A stretch of 31,595 nucleotides of DNA from 2-01-FULL-45-10 sp964450115 (GCA_964450115.1 CAYVCD010000006.1:1-31595); one strand, 5' to 3'; counted from the first letter of the stretch, positions 1 to 9,339 are shown. Translations and numbers: made by a program. Notes: generated by a model from the letters alone, not told the origin.

Positions 1-3000
1 CATACCTTTATCGTTCTTTATCCTTGCGAGAGCCTGGGCTAATATCTTATCTTGTCGCTCTTTCTGTAGGGCGAGCAGCTTCAATCGGATCGCTCCGGAT
101 CTTTGCTGCGATTTTAATTTCTCGCCTTCGGTAGCTGCCTTTTCAGGGGCGTCTTGCGCGTCATTTACTTCTTTTTCGGCGGCGGCTAGCTTGGGGGCAT
201 ACTCTTTTACAACTTCCGGAGCTATGCCCAGGATCTCTATACGCTGCGCGGTCCTTTCGTCCCAAGACTTAATGCTCTCTACCTGTGCGGTCAATCTCCT
301 TACATCAGTCTCCAAAACTACGGCTAAACGCACATCGCGACTCTCTTCCTTCTTTATAGCCTCTCCAGCGCCGGGTGCTTGCGGCATCATGCCTCTAAAT
401 TGAGGCGGGATATCCGCTTCTGCGCCAGCGATCTTTTTTCTCAAGTTAGCGAACCTTGTCTCGAGATCCTTGTTGCCTTTTATCTTTGCGAGGGGCACGG
501 CGAGGATCTTCTCTTGCCGTTCTTTCTGAAGGGCTAGAAGCTTTAACTGAGCCGCTCCTATATTTTTCTGCGCCATTAGTTTCTCGACTTCGGTAGCTGC
601 CTTTTCAGCGGCGGCTTGCGCTTCATTTACTTCTTTTTCTGCGGCGACAAGTTTTGCGGCATAATCTTTGGCTATATCCGGCGCGAGCGCATCGATCTCG
701 GCTTTTTGGGCAACAACCTCTATCGTCGATGCAACGTTCTTTATATTCGCGTCAAGGCGCTCGAGCTGGTCATCAAGTATGCATGCCAGGACAGGTATCT
801 CTGTGCCTTTTAAGAGGGCTTCCCTTGTTTCAGAGGTCCTGGCTTCCTTTATCTTCTTGGAGAGATCGGTGACTTTTTGCTCAAGCTTATTCTTTACGAC
901 TTCTGCCTGGGCCTTCTTTCTTATGGCGCCCGTTCTCTTCTCCTGAAGATCCGCAAGATCGGCCTGGGCTCTCAGTATCTTGGCCTGGTCACCTGATGCC
1001 TGGGCTGTCTCGAGATCCTTATTCGCTTTTTCAAGTTTATCTTTGTACTCTTTCACTACCTCCGGGGCCATCGCTTCGATGGCGATCTGCTGTATATTCG
1101 CGGCAAGGCGCTCAAGCTGGTCATCAAGTATGCACACAAGGACAGGTATCTCAGTGCCTTTTAAGAGGGCCTCTCTTGTCTCAGAGGTCCTGGCTTCCTT
1201 TATCTTCTTGGCGAGATCGGTGACTTTTTGCTCAAGCTTATTCTTTACGACTTCTGCCTGGGCCTTCTTTCTTATGGCGCCCGTTCTCTTCTCCTGAAGA
1301 TCCGCAAGATCGGCCTGGGCTCTCAGTATCTTGGCCTGGTCACCTGATGCCTGGGCTGTCTCGAGATCCTTATTCGCTTTTTCAAGTTTATCTTTGTACT
1401 CTTTCACTACCTCCGGAGCTATCTTTTCGATCTCGGCTTTCTGGACGAGCCGATACTCTTCCGCAGAAAATGTTGCGCGTATAACGTCACATTGTCTTAT
1501 CTCTTCTTCCGCGGCTTTTCTGTCGGCTTCACTTAACCTGTGTCCGGACCAACTAATCGCGTTCACCAGTTTCGCCTTATTCGCTTCTATCAGTTTTCCC
1601 ATAGCGCTTACTTTGGACTTCTCATCCTTTGCGGCGGCGACATCTGTAAATGCTTTGTTTTCAGCCGTCACGGCCTCGAGAATAGCAGCCTGTTTTCTCG
1701 CATCAGCAGCGGCCTCTTGGAGCATCGCTCTTTCAATAGACGCGGCGATAGCCGGATTGATGCCGCCTGTTAAGCCAAGTTGTTTCTTTACCGAACTTAA
1801 AAGATCTGTTTTTGCCTCGGCGCGCTCTTCAGCCACATAAGCGGCCTGGACCTGCTGACTATAGACTCCGAGAACAGTGGATGCCGCGCCCGCAACTCCG
1901 AGCGCTGACATTAACTTTTTAGACCGTAAAACAGGGAGGATATTCCTCGATACTAATATTGCATATATACCTAGTACGATGACGAATGGAATGACGATGT
2001 ATGGCTGGGAAACGATAGATACTATAATGCCTTTGAGTCCCAATTGGTAGATCACGATAAATAAGGGCACTACTGCAACGAGGCTCGCCGTCACCTTTTC
2101 TATTACTCCCAGGATGATATTGGGAGTCCTTCGCTCACCCAGATGTTCTTTTTGTAATTCAGCTTCAGTGGTAGTCGCTTTTACCTGGGCTCCGAACTGC
2201 AGGCCGCTTGAAAGAGAATAGGCGGCGCCCGTGATAACAAGCATCACCCCTAACGCTATCAGCGCGCTTGAAGTTGCGCCTGCCAGAAGGATCGTCAGCC
2301 CTGCCAGGGCAGCGCCGATCACATATCCCCTCAAAGAGCTCTTGCCCCCAAGGAGAGTCTTCGATTCCGCTCCGCCGCCTTTCTGTGCGACGAAAAATCT
2401 CTGTGAAAGGGTGTGGCTTAAAAATAGAGCTCCTATGGTTATCGCTATAACTGTCAGCCCCGCTAAAGGCGATAAGGAAGAGGCAATAACGGCCGTGATC
2501 ACAAGTGCTGCGGCAGCGCCTCTGAATAAGGATAGAATATTTACACTGATCCCGGCAACCGACTTCTCCGCCCATACTATGGGCTTCTTGTCCTCTTCTC
2601 CCGGGACACGCTGCTTACCATATATGAGCGCGGTTAAAATCGACGCTGTCGCTCCGATAGCGCCAAATACGGCGGCAATAGCCATAACGCTGACGGCGCT
2701 TAAACCAACGGTAGCCAATAGGACCGGTGTCGCGGCAAATAAAAGAAGCACAAGAGTTATTGGGAGAGTGATGAAAACAACCGGATTCAATATGTGCTTA
2801 TATAGAAAATTATTGGCGTAGAGGAGCTGTTGGCGCGCGAAACCTGATTCGGATCCCAGGAGGACGCGCTTCATCATCTTGTCCGAGACATTCAACTCCC
2901 CGATCCTCTTAAGATGAGTAAACTTCAATGTCACTATAACAACTAGCGAAATAACTATTAAGGCTATGAGCAGAGTCGGGCCGAGAGATTGAATGCCCGG

Positions 3001-6000
3001 GAGTATATCGAGCAGCTGCTGAATGGCGCCGGCTACTCCGCCAGTACCTATAAAGAGCTTGGCGATTATCCCTCTATATATATAATAGTACAGTACGCTT
3101 GTTATGGAACTGTAGATGATCGTTCTTATCGCCTTGCCCTTATCCGCAATGATGGGCGCTGTGGCTTTTACCGGCGCCTGCACGGCCGGGCCGCGCAGTA
3201 TGTTCACGGCGATCTGTTTTAGTTGTGTCGCTATAAGGGACTTCTCCGCTTCAAATCTCTTCCGGGCGTCTTTCTTCAGAGTCTCTTCACGGTTGGAATC
3301 GGTCTTCTCGAATTCCGTACCACCTAGATAGTCTTCCTTCATCGCCTCCGCTGCCGTAATATACCTTTCACGCGCGCTGACAACGATATCGGGCGCCATT
3401 ATCTGTATGACATCCCGGATCCTATCCAGAATAAATTGCGAAGCGCCTCTGATATCACCTGAGGTCAAGACATATCTTAAAGTTCTAAAGAAGTTCGCCT
3501 GCCCTGCCTCATCCAGCCCGATAAATATCTCATCGCTGAATAATTGATTGAATCTTGCCGCGAACGCAACGGCATCCTCTTTATTCACCGCCATGGCAAG
3601 AGATTCCATTTTGGAGCGCAGCATCTTGGCGAAGTCTTCTTGCTCGACAACGCTAAGGACATCCTTAACTAAAGGCGCTGTCTCTTCCTGCATACCATCC
3701 AGGTCAGGCAATGAACCGTATACTGCCGTATCTCTGGAGATCTCACTCTTATGAGACTCCATAAGTTCCGCGAGGTTAGTTGCGAGCACGCCGTGCGCGC
3801 CAAATATCAGCTCTTCTGTCGGAGTCAATCCTATACCGTTTTCAAAATCTCTTGCTCCGTCCGGAGCCTTCTCCTTGTAGGCGCCGTCTGGACCCACTTC
3901 GAGTTTGCCAAGGCTCGCTATCAAGCCGGCGACAAGGTTACCTTTTGTCTTCTCGCCCACCTCCCTGCCGAGCCGGACAAAGTCTTCCTTTGAATAAAAT
4001 TGATGTACCGTTCCTTTATAACCCTGCCGTCCGACGCGTCCTATCAACTGCTTGATAAGTATTATGGAGGACTTAGCGTAAGTAAAATAGAGGTGCAGCC
4101 CCTGTGTCTTAGCGGCTTCCTCTATAAGCTTTATCGTAACGCCACGCGTCATGGTATCGTCTATAAGAGTTACGTATCCTGCTTCGCCGGACGTCTTAAT
4201 AACATTCTTCTTCTCTTCCTGTGACAAGCTGCCGGTATATGTGCGTACACCTTTAAAACCGGCGCTTCCGGCAAGCTTCTTCTCAAGATATTCTTTAAGC
4301 GCGTAAGCATCTTCGTAGCGCACGTCTATAAGATTGGGCGCTCCAATATTTTTCATAACGGTCGCGGCGAGTAGCTCCCATTTTTTACCGTCATCCTCCG
4401 CGATCACGGACTGTTCTATCGTCCTTGAATAAGCAAACGGCGCCTCAGCCTCGACCGCATCCATCGAATCTCCATACATGGCCTTTAGCTCATCTTTGCC
4501 GGTTGCGCTCATCATTATGGTCCTTGCGAAACACGGGAGCGCGTCCATCTCTTCGACCGTCAGGCGCGATTTTGTATTCTTCTTGCCCTTAGGTTCTATG
4601 ATGCCTGGCACTCTATTTATGATCCTCAGCGAGTCATGTAATCCCCCTCCCAGCTCCTGGCCATACCTGGGCTGTCCGTGTTCTATAGTGACTACATCGC
4701 CATACTCCGCATCGACCTTATACCAGTGGAACTTCCGCTTCCCGTACCGGCTGTTTATGGCGTCTATTTCAGAGGTTGTCTTTCCAGCGTAAACATCGTC
4801 CCTTCTGTAATTATTCCGCGCGGTAAGAGCTATCTCTACCATCTGACGCCATTTTCTCAATGCCATGCCCTTCATCTCGGAACGATAATAAAAGAGATAC
4901 AGTATAAGAAGCTTGATATTTCCAAAGAAAGTCGGACGCGTCTTATAATTTTCTTCTTCGGACCTGAAATATGTTGAAAAAGTCTTCTCGGACGGCTCGT
5001 CGCCCATGCCTAATGACCTTAACAGGGTCGCATGAACGAATTCCCGTCTCGTTATATCGGCCTTCGCGTCGGCCGTAAGGTCGCCGGACATAACCGCTGA
5101 TGTCCTGTTCAATACCCTCGTATTATCCGCTTCATCGTGTATATTTAAGATCTTTCCTGCCAGCGCGGACGACCTCTGATACTTTCGGCCCTCCGGCGAC
5201 TGCATGAAGAATCTATGATATGTCTCTTCCGCGTATATGATATGAGCTGTGCGGTATGCGTATTCCTCCGTTACCTCTTCCCATTGCCCTGTCTTGTTAT
5301 CATAAATAAAACAGACCCTGTCTTCGCCGCGCTTACCCTGTCCGCTCACTATATACGCGACGCTGATACTGTCTTTCATAGGCGAACCATCAGGAAGCGC
5401 AAGGAATACCCTTTGAGCCTCTCTTGCATCGTTCTCCGACAAATAGTCTTTATCTGTTCCAACAAGGACTTTTCTTGAAGGGTCGGCAGTCACCCAGCAA
5501 TACGCGCTTCCATAACCTATTATGGTCTTGCCGGCGCTCGTCACGGCTTCGTCGAATACTTTTCGTTTATCTGTATTTGTATCTTTAAGATTTCGCCTTA
5601 TGACTTTGAGCTGACCTTTCGACATCGTAAAGCCCATGACGCTTTGAATAGCGTCATACAGAGCGCCTTCGGTCGGATCGCTCGGCCTCTCGATCGATTC
5701 CTCTTCTAATAGTTTTGGAGCCTGAAATTGCGCTGGCTTTCCGGTTGCTTCGGCTGCAGGTGCCGGAGCAGGAGCTGCTTGAACCGCTGCAGCTACCGGC
5801 GCTTCCACCACAGGCGCGGGCGCGGAGACTTCCGGGGCTATCGGCGCAGCAATTTCTTCCTCCGCTGTCACCGGCAATGATTTAGTCTGGGTTCTAACAA
5901 CAGTTACTGTTATATTCTCTGGTTTTATACCTGCATCTAAAGCTTTCTTAATGCCGATCTCTATTCTCTCTCGGCCTAACGAAAGCATGCCGATCTTATC

Positions 6001-9000
6001 TTTAATTGATAAGCCGTATCTCTCCATTAACGCTATTTTTTGTGCGTAAAAATATGGGTTTGCAAGATATGTCTTATTCGTGGTGCCGGTCTTCCATAAA
6101 GCTTCCAATGGTTCGATGACGGAATTTTGAGATTTTATAAGCTTATCTGCCAGTTTTAAATCATCGAGTGAGGTATCTATAAAATCTGCGTTTGTCTTTG
6201 CCAACATTATACTGATTTCAGACATTCCCTCAGTCAGCAGATATCTATAATCTTCCATCCTGTCAAGATCGTAGCCAGAAGCGAGAAACAAACCTTTTAT
6301 ATGAGCATTTCCCTTGGCGGCCTGGAAACGTTTTTTATTAGTTACTATGTTTAGAAATGCCAGATAAACGGACGCGATCTCGACTGCATTGGTATTTCTT
6401 TCAACTTTGGATTTGAATAAGGCATAATGGAAAAATTCGTGGGGAAGATCAAATAATTTTACATCTTCTATTAATTTTTTTGTCTGCGGATCATACGCGC
6501 GCGGACTTATATGGATTGCTCCGTCTTCTTCATTAAATACGCAGAAACGATCTACGAGATCCTTATCTACAACTACTTGCGGCGCATTAATATCCGGATA
6601 AAATCTGCTCATCAGCTGGGAAACTATCGCCGCCGCCTCTTTACCTGCGGTGCGCTTTGCCGCAATCACCGCTTTCGGCTCTAATTCCGCTAGACCTACC
6701 GGTGAAGGCCTGGTCTCTTTCGGCCCTTCTCCCTTGACCGCATCTTTTACTATTCTTTTGACTTCATTTTGTCCATCAGTAGTAAGGCCTGAATATAGCT
6801 TGTACAGATCCCGTCTTCCCAAAATAGTTTTGATACTCTGATCATCTATTGTCTGTTTGCTACCTTTTACTGCAGAGATAACATAATTGGCAAGTACCGT
6901 TATCGTGACTTGATCATCCACCACCGCCCCGGCTTCCTTCAACACCCCTATCTTTTTCGCACCCTCTTCTATCGAAACAGCTTTTCCTTTTCTCGCCGCG
7001 TCTTTTTCCACATCCCTTTTATACGCCTCTACTTCGCCGGGGGTGGAAAGTTTCGCGGTCACCGTTCCGTCTTCTTCTTTGATCGTAAAATAAGAGCCTT
7101 CCGATTCGATCACCGCCAATTTCTTACCCGCATATGTTACTACAAGAACGTTCAGCTCATTTACCAGGCGACCAAAATCTATAGGCGAATATAAAGGCGG
7201 CAGGTTGGATGCAGTAGCGATAGTCGAATCACCGGCGCTGCCATCTTTCGCTCCGGACGCTTGAATCGTTTTGCCGGCTTTAGTGAAGTTCTTCTCACTC
7301 TTTATAATGCCTCTCGCCTTGAGATCTTCATAGGCATTGCTATAGCTCTCTATCCACAATTTCTTTACGCTCTTTATATCTTTGCCCTGTATCGCCGCCT
7401 GGCCTAAACTCACCATTATCACGTCTTTCACAAATCCCTGGACCTTATTCGGGTCGGTGATGTTCTCTCCAAAATAAGTGGTCGTCATCACCTGATACTT
7501 TCCGCTCTCGAGCACCTCTTCGTAGGCATCTCTCTTATTCGTAAGTATGGCCACATACGGCCTCTCGCCTTTTGACGCGTCGAATTTCGGAAGTATGACA
7601 AGGTAGGATGTCTCTTTCTCTTTCAGTAGCTGGGTAAGGCCTCTGGTGTGGTATCCTCCGGTGATCAATGCCGCCAGGCTCTGCCCTTCATCTTTCATCT
7701 TCTTGACGGTGTTGGAGAGCATGGCGTTATTTCTCATCTCTGCGGTCTTGTAGAATCCTAAAGCCGTGGGTGCATTATCGAATATCTTCCCGATATCGTA
7801 ATCGCCTTCCATCACAATATTATATTTGGCGGATGATGTTCTGATGAAATCGGCTACTGCCTGGGCATTGCATACCGTTATATGCTTATCGAGATAATCG
7901 AAGTCGCCGTTATTGAGTTTCAGCTCAAATAGGTCCTTCACAAAACCTACGCACTTCAGGATATCGTGAAGCTTTCTCTCTTCGGGCGTGGTAAAAAGTT
8001 TTTCTTTGATCGCATCCTCAAAATCCTTGACCTCTTCGAATATCGCGAGGAGGTCTATCGATTCGTAGAGCGTGATATAGTCGGTGTATTTTATGAGGTC
8101 TTTGTACGGCTCCGGATCGATGCCCGATCTCTGGGCGAGCGACTGCAAGAACTGATAATATTCACCCTGGTAGATCTTGCCGCTCTTGAACGCTATAGAT
8201 TTTAATATCAACTCTTCGAGGCTCTGCTTGGTTATCTTCTTCGTCAAAGTATCGATAAGGGCGTCGCGCTCTTTATTGGCCAATTCAAATTTTATGGATT
8301 TCTCCACTTCCATCGATTCGACGAGCTTCGAAAGGTTCTCGTATTTTTTGTAATCCAAAGAGACTTTGTCAGCCAGACTCTTTACGAGCTGCCATCTATC
8401 GGTGAAGGCTATCTTGCCGTCTTTGTGAAGTACTGAGTTATCATCAAGTGCGGCCATATCTTTTGTGTAGATCCTGGCCTTCAAGCCGCTCAAAGCTTTC
8501 AGAAGGCCGTCAATATCATTCTTCGTCGCCAGGTTTATCTCATAGACCTTGCGGAACTGGTCGACGTTCTCACGGTAAAGCGGGTTGTCCTCTATGCCGT
8601 ACAACGCTACAGGTTTATCTGACGTGATAGCAAAGAATTCACCAGCTGACATCTTGCCTTTGCGCATTAAATACTGGGCTGTTCTTTTACGGATAGTCTC
8701 ATCGGGGAATGTTCGTAAGAGAGACGTATCGATATAACCGGTGGAGCCCTCTATCGCTACCAGCTTCAGGTCATAATTTGTTACTAATGAATCGAGTATT
8801 GATACTATGGAGTCCTGAGCGGCTAAAGAAGCGTGGGCATCCTGGATATTTATTATGGTATTACCGCCGCCATTGGTGGAGTTATAAACTTCCTTGGTTA
8901 CGGCGATGTCTTTGGGGATGGGCATAGCACCCTGTGAAGCGGGGGCTTGAGTCTTTAAAGCAAAATTCCCGTTCTGTCCTTTGGACCAAACGGGAGCGCC

Positions 9001-9210
9001 ATCCTGAGCCCATATCAGATCTTGATTGATAAAGGTTACTACTAAAAAAAGCGCGATAGCTCTTATCCACTTCTTATTCCGGGCGCTTTGCAGATCCATG
9101 ATAAGCGATTGACGCCCTAACTCTTCTCTTGTGGATAAAGAGTCGCGCGATAATACCTCTTCTACATCTCCATTTTGAGGCGCCTTTCGGCGTGCCTGCC
9201 AAGCATTCAT
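1..9210 (-). CDS. Giant exported protein: TraB-like domain, HExxH module, SecA-like motor, TM bundle, coiled coil (3' end outside window)
   Basis: The frame is open from the ATG at 9210 to base 1, giving 3070 codons with no stop, so the C-terminus is missing. This start is chosen because a strong promoter lies about 65 bp upstream and AAGGA lies 9 nt before it; Met38 is an alternative. Residues 46-69 form a basic-plus-hydrophobic signal peptide or signal anchor ending LIWAQ. Domains in order: TraB/ChaN/EreA-like (about 110-560), HEFFH zincin-like module (924-928), Pro/Ala-rich linker (about 1117-1162), SecA-like DEAD motor (about 1170-1800), about 12 membrane segments (2020-2450), then Lys/Glu/Ala-rich coiled coil to the edge. 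The SecA similarity is motif-level, and the preprotein crosslinking domain was not recognised. The role is unknown: a membrane-anchored ATPase in a giant surface or periplasmic protein is one reading. The N-terminal domain is paralogous to that of the next giant gene. I am sure of one continuous ORF and less sure of function. Confidence 0.88.
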   Translation of the reverse strand, partial: MNAWQARRKAPQNGDVEEVLSRDSLSTREELGRQSLIMDLQSARNKKWIRAIALFLVVTFINQDLIWAQDGAPVWSKGQNGNFALKTQAPASQGAMPIPKDIAVTKEVYNSTNGGGNTIINIQDAHASLAAQDSIVSILDSLVTNYDLKLVAIEGSTGYIDTSLLRTFPDETIRKRTAQYLMRKGKMSAGEFFAITSDKPVALYGIEDNPLYRENVDQFRKVYEINLATKNDIDGLLKALSGLKARIYTKDMAALDDNSVLHKDGKIAFTDRWQLVKSLADKVSLDYKKYENLSKLVESMEVEKSIKFELANKERDALIDTLTKKITKQSLEELILKSIAFKSGKIYQGEYYQFLQSLAQRSGIDPEPYKDLIKYTDYITLYESIDLLAIFEEVKDFEDAIKEKLFTTPEERKLHDILKCVGFVKDLFELKLNNGDFDYLDKHITVCNAQAVADFIRTSSAKYNIVMEGDYDIGKIFDNAPTALGFYKTAEMRNNAMLSNTVKKMKDEGQSLAALITGGYHTRGLTQLLKEKETSYLVILPKFDASKGERPYVAILTNKRDAYEEVLESGKYQVMTTTYFGENITDPNKVQGFVKDVIMVSLGQAAIQGKDIKSVKKLWIESYSNAYEDLKARGIIKSEKNFTKAGKTIQASGAKDGSAGDSTIATASNLPPLYSPIDFGRLVNELNVLVVTYAGKKLAVIESEGSYFTIKEEDGTVTAKLSTPGEVEAYKRDVEKDAARKGKAVSIEEGAKKIGVLKEAGAVVDDQVTITVLANYVISAVKGSKQTIDDQSIKTILGRRDLYKLYSGLTTDGQNEVKRIVKDAVKGEGPKETRPSPVGLAELEPKAVIAAKRTAGKEAAAIVSQLMSRFYPDINAPQVVVDKDLVDRFCVFNEEDGAIHISPRAYDPQTKKLIEDVKLFDLPHEFFHYALFKSKVERNTNAVEIASVYLAFLNIVTNKKRFQAAKGNAHIKGLFLASGYDLDRMEDYRYLLTEGMSEISIMLAKTNADFIDTSLDDLKLADKLIKSQNSVIEPLEALWKTGTTNKTYLANPYFYAQKIALMERYGLSIKDKIGMLSLGRERIEIGIKKALDAGIKPENITVTVVRTQTKSLPVTAEEEIAAPIAPEVSAPAPVVEAPVAAAVQAAPAPAPAAEATGKPAQFQAPKLLEEESIERPSDPTEGALYDAIQSVMGFTMSKGQLKVIRRNLKDTNTDKRKVFDEAVTSAGKTIIGYGSAYCWVTADPSRKVLVGTDKDYLSENDAREAQRVFLALPDGSPMKDSISVAYIVSGQGKRGEDRVCFIYDNKTGQWEEVTEEYAYRTAHIIYAEETYHRFFMQSPEGRKYQRSSALAGKILNIHDEADNTRVLNRTSAVMSGDLTADAKADITRREFVHATLLRSLGMGDEPSEKTFSTYFRSEEENYKTRPTFFGNIKLLILYLFYYRSEMKGMALRKWRQMVEIALTARNNYRRDDVYAGKTTSEIDAINSRYGKRKFHWYKVDAEYGDVVTIEHGQPRYGQELGGGLHDSLRIINRVPGIIEPKGKKNTKSRLTVEEMDALPCFARTIMMSATGKDELKAMYGDSMDAVEAEAPFAYSRTIEQSVIAEDDGKKWELLAATVMKNIGAPNLIDVRYEDAYALKEYLEKKLAGSAGFKGVRTYTGSLSQEEKKNVIKTSGEAGYVTLIDDTMTRGVTIKLIEEAAKTQGLHLYFTYAKSSIILIKQLIGRVGRQGYKGTVHQFYSKEDFVRLGREVGEKTKGNLVAGLIASLGKLEVGPDGAYKEKAPDGARDFENGIGLTPTEELIFGAHGVLATNLAELMESHKSEISRDTAVYGSLPDLDGMQEETAPLVKDVLSVVEQEDFAKMLRSKMESLAMAVNKEDAVAFAARFNQLFSDEIFIGLDEAGQANFFRTLRYVLTSGDIRGASQFILDRIRDVIQIMAPDIVVSARERYITAAEAMKEDYLGGTEFEKTDSNREETLKKDARKRFEAEKSLIATQLKQIAVNILRGPAVQAPVKATAPIIADKGKAIRTIIYSSITSVLYYYIYRGIIAKLFIGTGGVAGAIQQLLDILPGIQSLGPTLLIALIVISLVVIVTLKFTHLKRIGELNVSDKMMKRVLLGSESGFARQQLLYANNFLYKHILNPVVFITLPITLVLLLFAATPVLLATVGLSAVSVMAIAAVFGAIGATASILTALIYGKQRVPGEEDKKPIVWAEKSVAGISVNILSLFRGAAAALVITAVIASSLSPLAGLTVIAITIGALFLSHTLSQRFFVAQKGGGAESKTLLGGKSSLRGYVIGAALAGLTILLAGATSSALIALGVMLVITGAAYSLSSGLQFGAQVKATTTEAELQKEHLGERRTPNIILGVIEKVTASLVAVVPLFIVIYQLGLKGIIVSIVSQPYIVIPFVIVLGIYAILVSRNILPVLRSKKLMSALGVAGAASTVLGVYSQQVQAAYVAEERAEAKTDLLSSVKKQLGLTGGINPAIAASIERAMLQEAAADARKQAAILEAVTAENKAFTDVAAAKDEKSKVSAMGKLIEANKAKLVNAISWSGHRLSEADRKAAEEEIRQCDVIRATFSAEEYRLVQKAEIEKIAPEVVKEYKDKLEKANKDLETAQASGDQAKILRAQADLADLQEKRTGAIRKKAQAEVVKNKLEQKVTDLAKKIKEARTSETREALLKGTEIPVLVCILDDQLERLAANIQQIAIEAMAPEVVKEYKDKLEKANKDLETAQASGDQAKILRAQADLADLQEKRTGAIRKKAQAEVVKNKLEQKVTDLSKKIKEARTSETREALLKGTEIPVLACILDDQLERLDANIKNVASTIEVVAQKAEIDALAPDIAKDYAAKLVAAEKEVNEAQAAAEKAATEVEKLMAQKNIGAAQLKLLALQKERQEKILAVPLAKIKGNKDLETRFANLRKKIAGAEADIPPQFRGMMPQAPGAGEAIKKEESRDVRLAVVLETDVRRLTAQVESIKSWDERTAQRIEILGIAPEVVKEYAPKLAAAEKEVNDAQDAPEKAATEGEKLKSQQRSGAIRLKLLALQKERQDKILAQALARIKNDKGM
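52..710 (-). repeat. Diverged coiled-coil repeat pair, 462-bp offset
   Basis: The copies cover about 52-250 and 514-710. Shared stretches such as ttcggtagctgccttttcag occur 462 bp apart (154 codons). The encoded units contain KLLALQKERQ, EKAATE and APEVVKEY-type phrases. They are clearly homologous but more diverged than the 351-bp repeat next to them, so duplication in this region has gone on repeatedly. The left copy may continue beyond the window. Confidence 0.7.
742..1431 (-). repeat. Near-identical 351-bp tandem repeat, two copies
   Basis: The copies cover about 742-1080 and 1093-1431, offset by exactly 351 bp (117 codons), so the reading frame is kept. From about 871 to 1066 and 1222 to 1416 the two copies appear identical at the DNA level; the ends are more diverged. 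Each copy encodes a coiled-coil unit with EVVKEYKDKLEKANKDLE and LLKGTEIPVL. The lack of synonymous drift in the core suggests recent duplication or gene conversion. Confidence 0.9.
1861..3153 (-). other. Polytopic membrane region of the SecA-like giant
   Basis: Residues about 2020-2450 contain roughly 11-13 hydrophobic stretches of membrane-spanning length separated by short charged loops, for example LLIALIVISLVVIV, AAALVITAVIASSL and YIVIPFVIVLGIYAIL. No transporter family was recognised. It would anchor the protein in the inner membrane, with the SecA-like motor on one side and the coiled coil following the last segment. Confidence 0.75.
3811..5703 (-). other. Domain: SecA-like DEAD motor ATPase
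   Basis: Residues about 1170-1800 carry the ordered motifs of the SecA/DEAD helicase fold. Walker A is in the form TSAGKT (Lys1228). VGTDKDYLSENDA corresponds to the SecA VNDYLA motif. DEAD occurs at 1359-1362, followed by RVLNRTSAVMSG, resembling the SecA segment after Walker B. MMSATG lies at about 1566-1571. TMTRGVTIKL resembles SecA MAGRGTDIKL, and QLIGRVGRQG (1721-1730) matches the SecA motif VI QLRGRxGRQG. Both RecA-like halves are therefore present with intact ATPase signatures. SecA normally drives Sec-dependent export from the cytoplasm, so this copy behind a signal peptide and before a membrane bundle is unusual. A generic DEAD ATPase of other function is the alternative. Confidence 0.8.
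6348..6660 (-). other. Domain: HExxH (zincin-like) module
   Basis: HEFFH lies at residues 924-928 (bases 6441-6427), preceded by GAIHISPRAYD, a strand-like segment, and followed by VEIASVYLAFLN, whose Glu could be a third zinc ligand. This is the HExxH motif of zinc metallopeptidases in intact form. Related motifs occur at comparable inter-domain positions in the other two giant proteins, so it looks like a recurring building block. Protease activity is not shown. Confidence 0.6.
7531..8883 (-). other. Domain: TraB/ChaN/EreA-like N-terminal domain of the SecA-like giant
   Basis: Residues about 110-560 contain NIQDAH (His126), then IEGSTGYIDT (Glu about 153), and near the end ITGGYHTRGLTQLL (His521). 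An early His, a Glu at a strand end and a late G-x-x-H-x-x-G helix start are the pattern of the TraB/TIKI/EreA/ChaN-like superfamily. Members of that group include metalloproteases, heme-binding proteins and esterases. The same three motifs occur in the same order and at similar spacing in the 24063-9445 protein. The family link is inferred by eye; the paralogy between the two domains is clear. Confidence 0.6.
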
Positions 9211-9241
9211 TTTGGAGAATCCTTCATGCTACTCGTTGCGT

Positions 9242-9264
9242 TAGAAACTACCTTTTTGTTTCTA
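9242..9264 (-). promoter_or_regulatory. Stem-loop near the 5' end of the SecA-like giant mRNA
   Basis: TAGAAAC and GTTTCTA are a perfect 7-bp inverted repeat with a 9-nt loop. They sit in the leader just after the expected transcription start (about 9268) and before the start codon at 9210. Such a 5' hairpin could stabilise the transcript or affect translation; it has no T-tract like a terminator. No riboswitch family was recognised. Confidence 0.45.
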
Positions 9265-9274
9265 TTACATCTGA

Positions 9275-9303
9275 AGTATAACATATATATATTATACTGT
9301 CAA
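9275..9303 (-). promoter_or_regulatory. Sigma70-type promoter for the SecA-like giant
   Basis: TTGACA (9303-9298), a 17-bp A/T-rich spacer, and TATACT (9280-9275) form a nearly perfect sigma70-type promoter. The predicted start of transcription is near 9268, giving a leader of about 58 nt to the ATG at 9210. Confidence 0.85.
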
Positions 9304-9339
9304 TGTATGGGATTTTCCTTTTTTGTATCTTAACATAGT

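Larger units (their letters stand above)
1..1863 (-). other. Coiled-coil region with internal repeats
   Basis: From about residue 2450 to the window edge the translation is rich in Lys, Glu, Ala and Gln in heptad-like order, typical of long alpha-helical coiled coil. The phrase APEVVKEY followed by KLEKA or KLAAA recurs at the start of each repeat. Two kinds of imperfect repeat build this region and are listed separately. The region continues past base 1. Confidence 0.75.

Noticed and set aside
2165..2575. A 136-codon minus-strand ORF inside the SecA-like giant
   Set aside because: It is in a different frame from the giant ORF, overlaps its membrane region and has no recognisable motif.
191..8927. 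Many short plus-strand ORFs opposite the SecA-like giant
   Set aside because: They lie antisense to a single continuous 3070-codon frame with clear protein motifs, have low-complexity Ser/Ala/Phe-rich translations typical of antisense reading, and show no ribosome sites.
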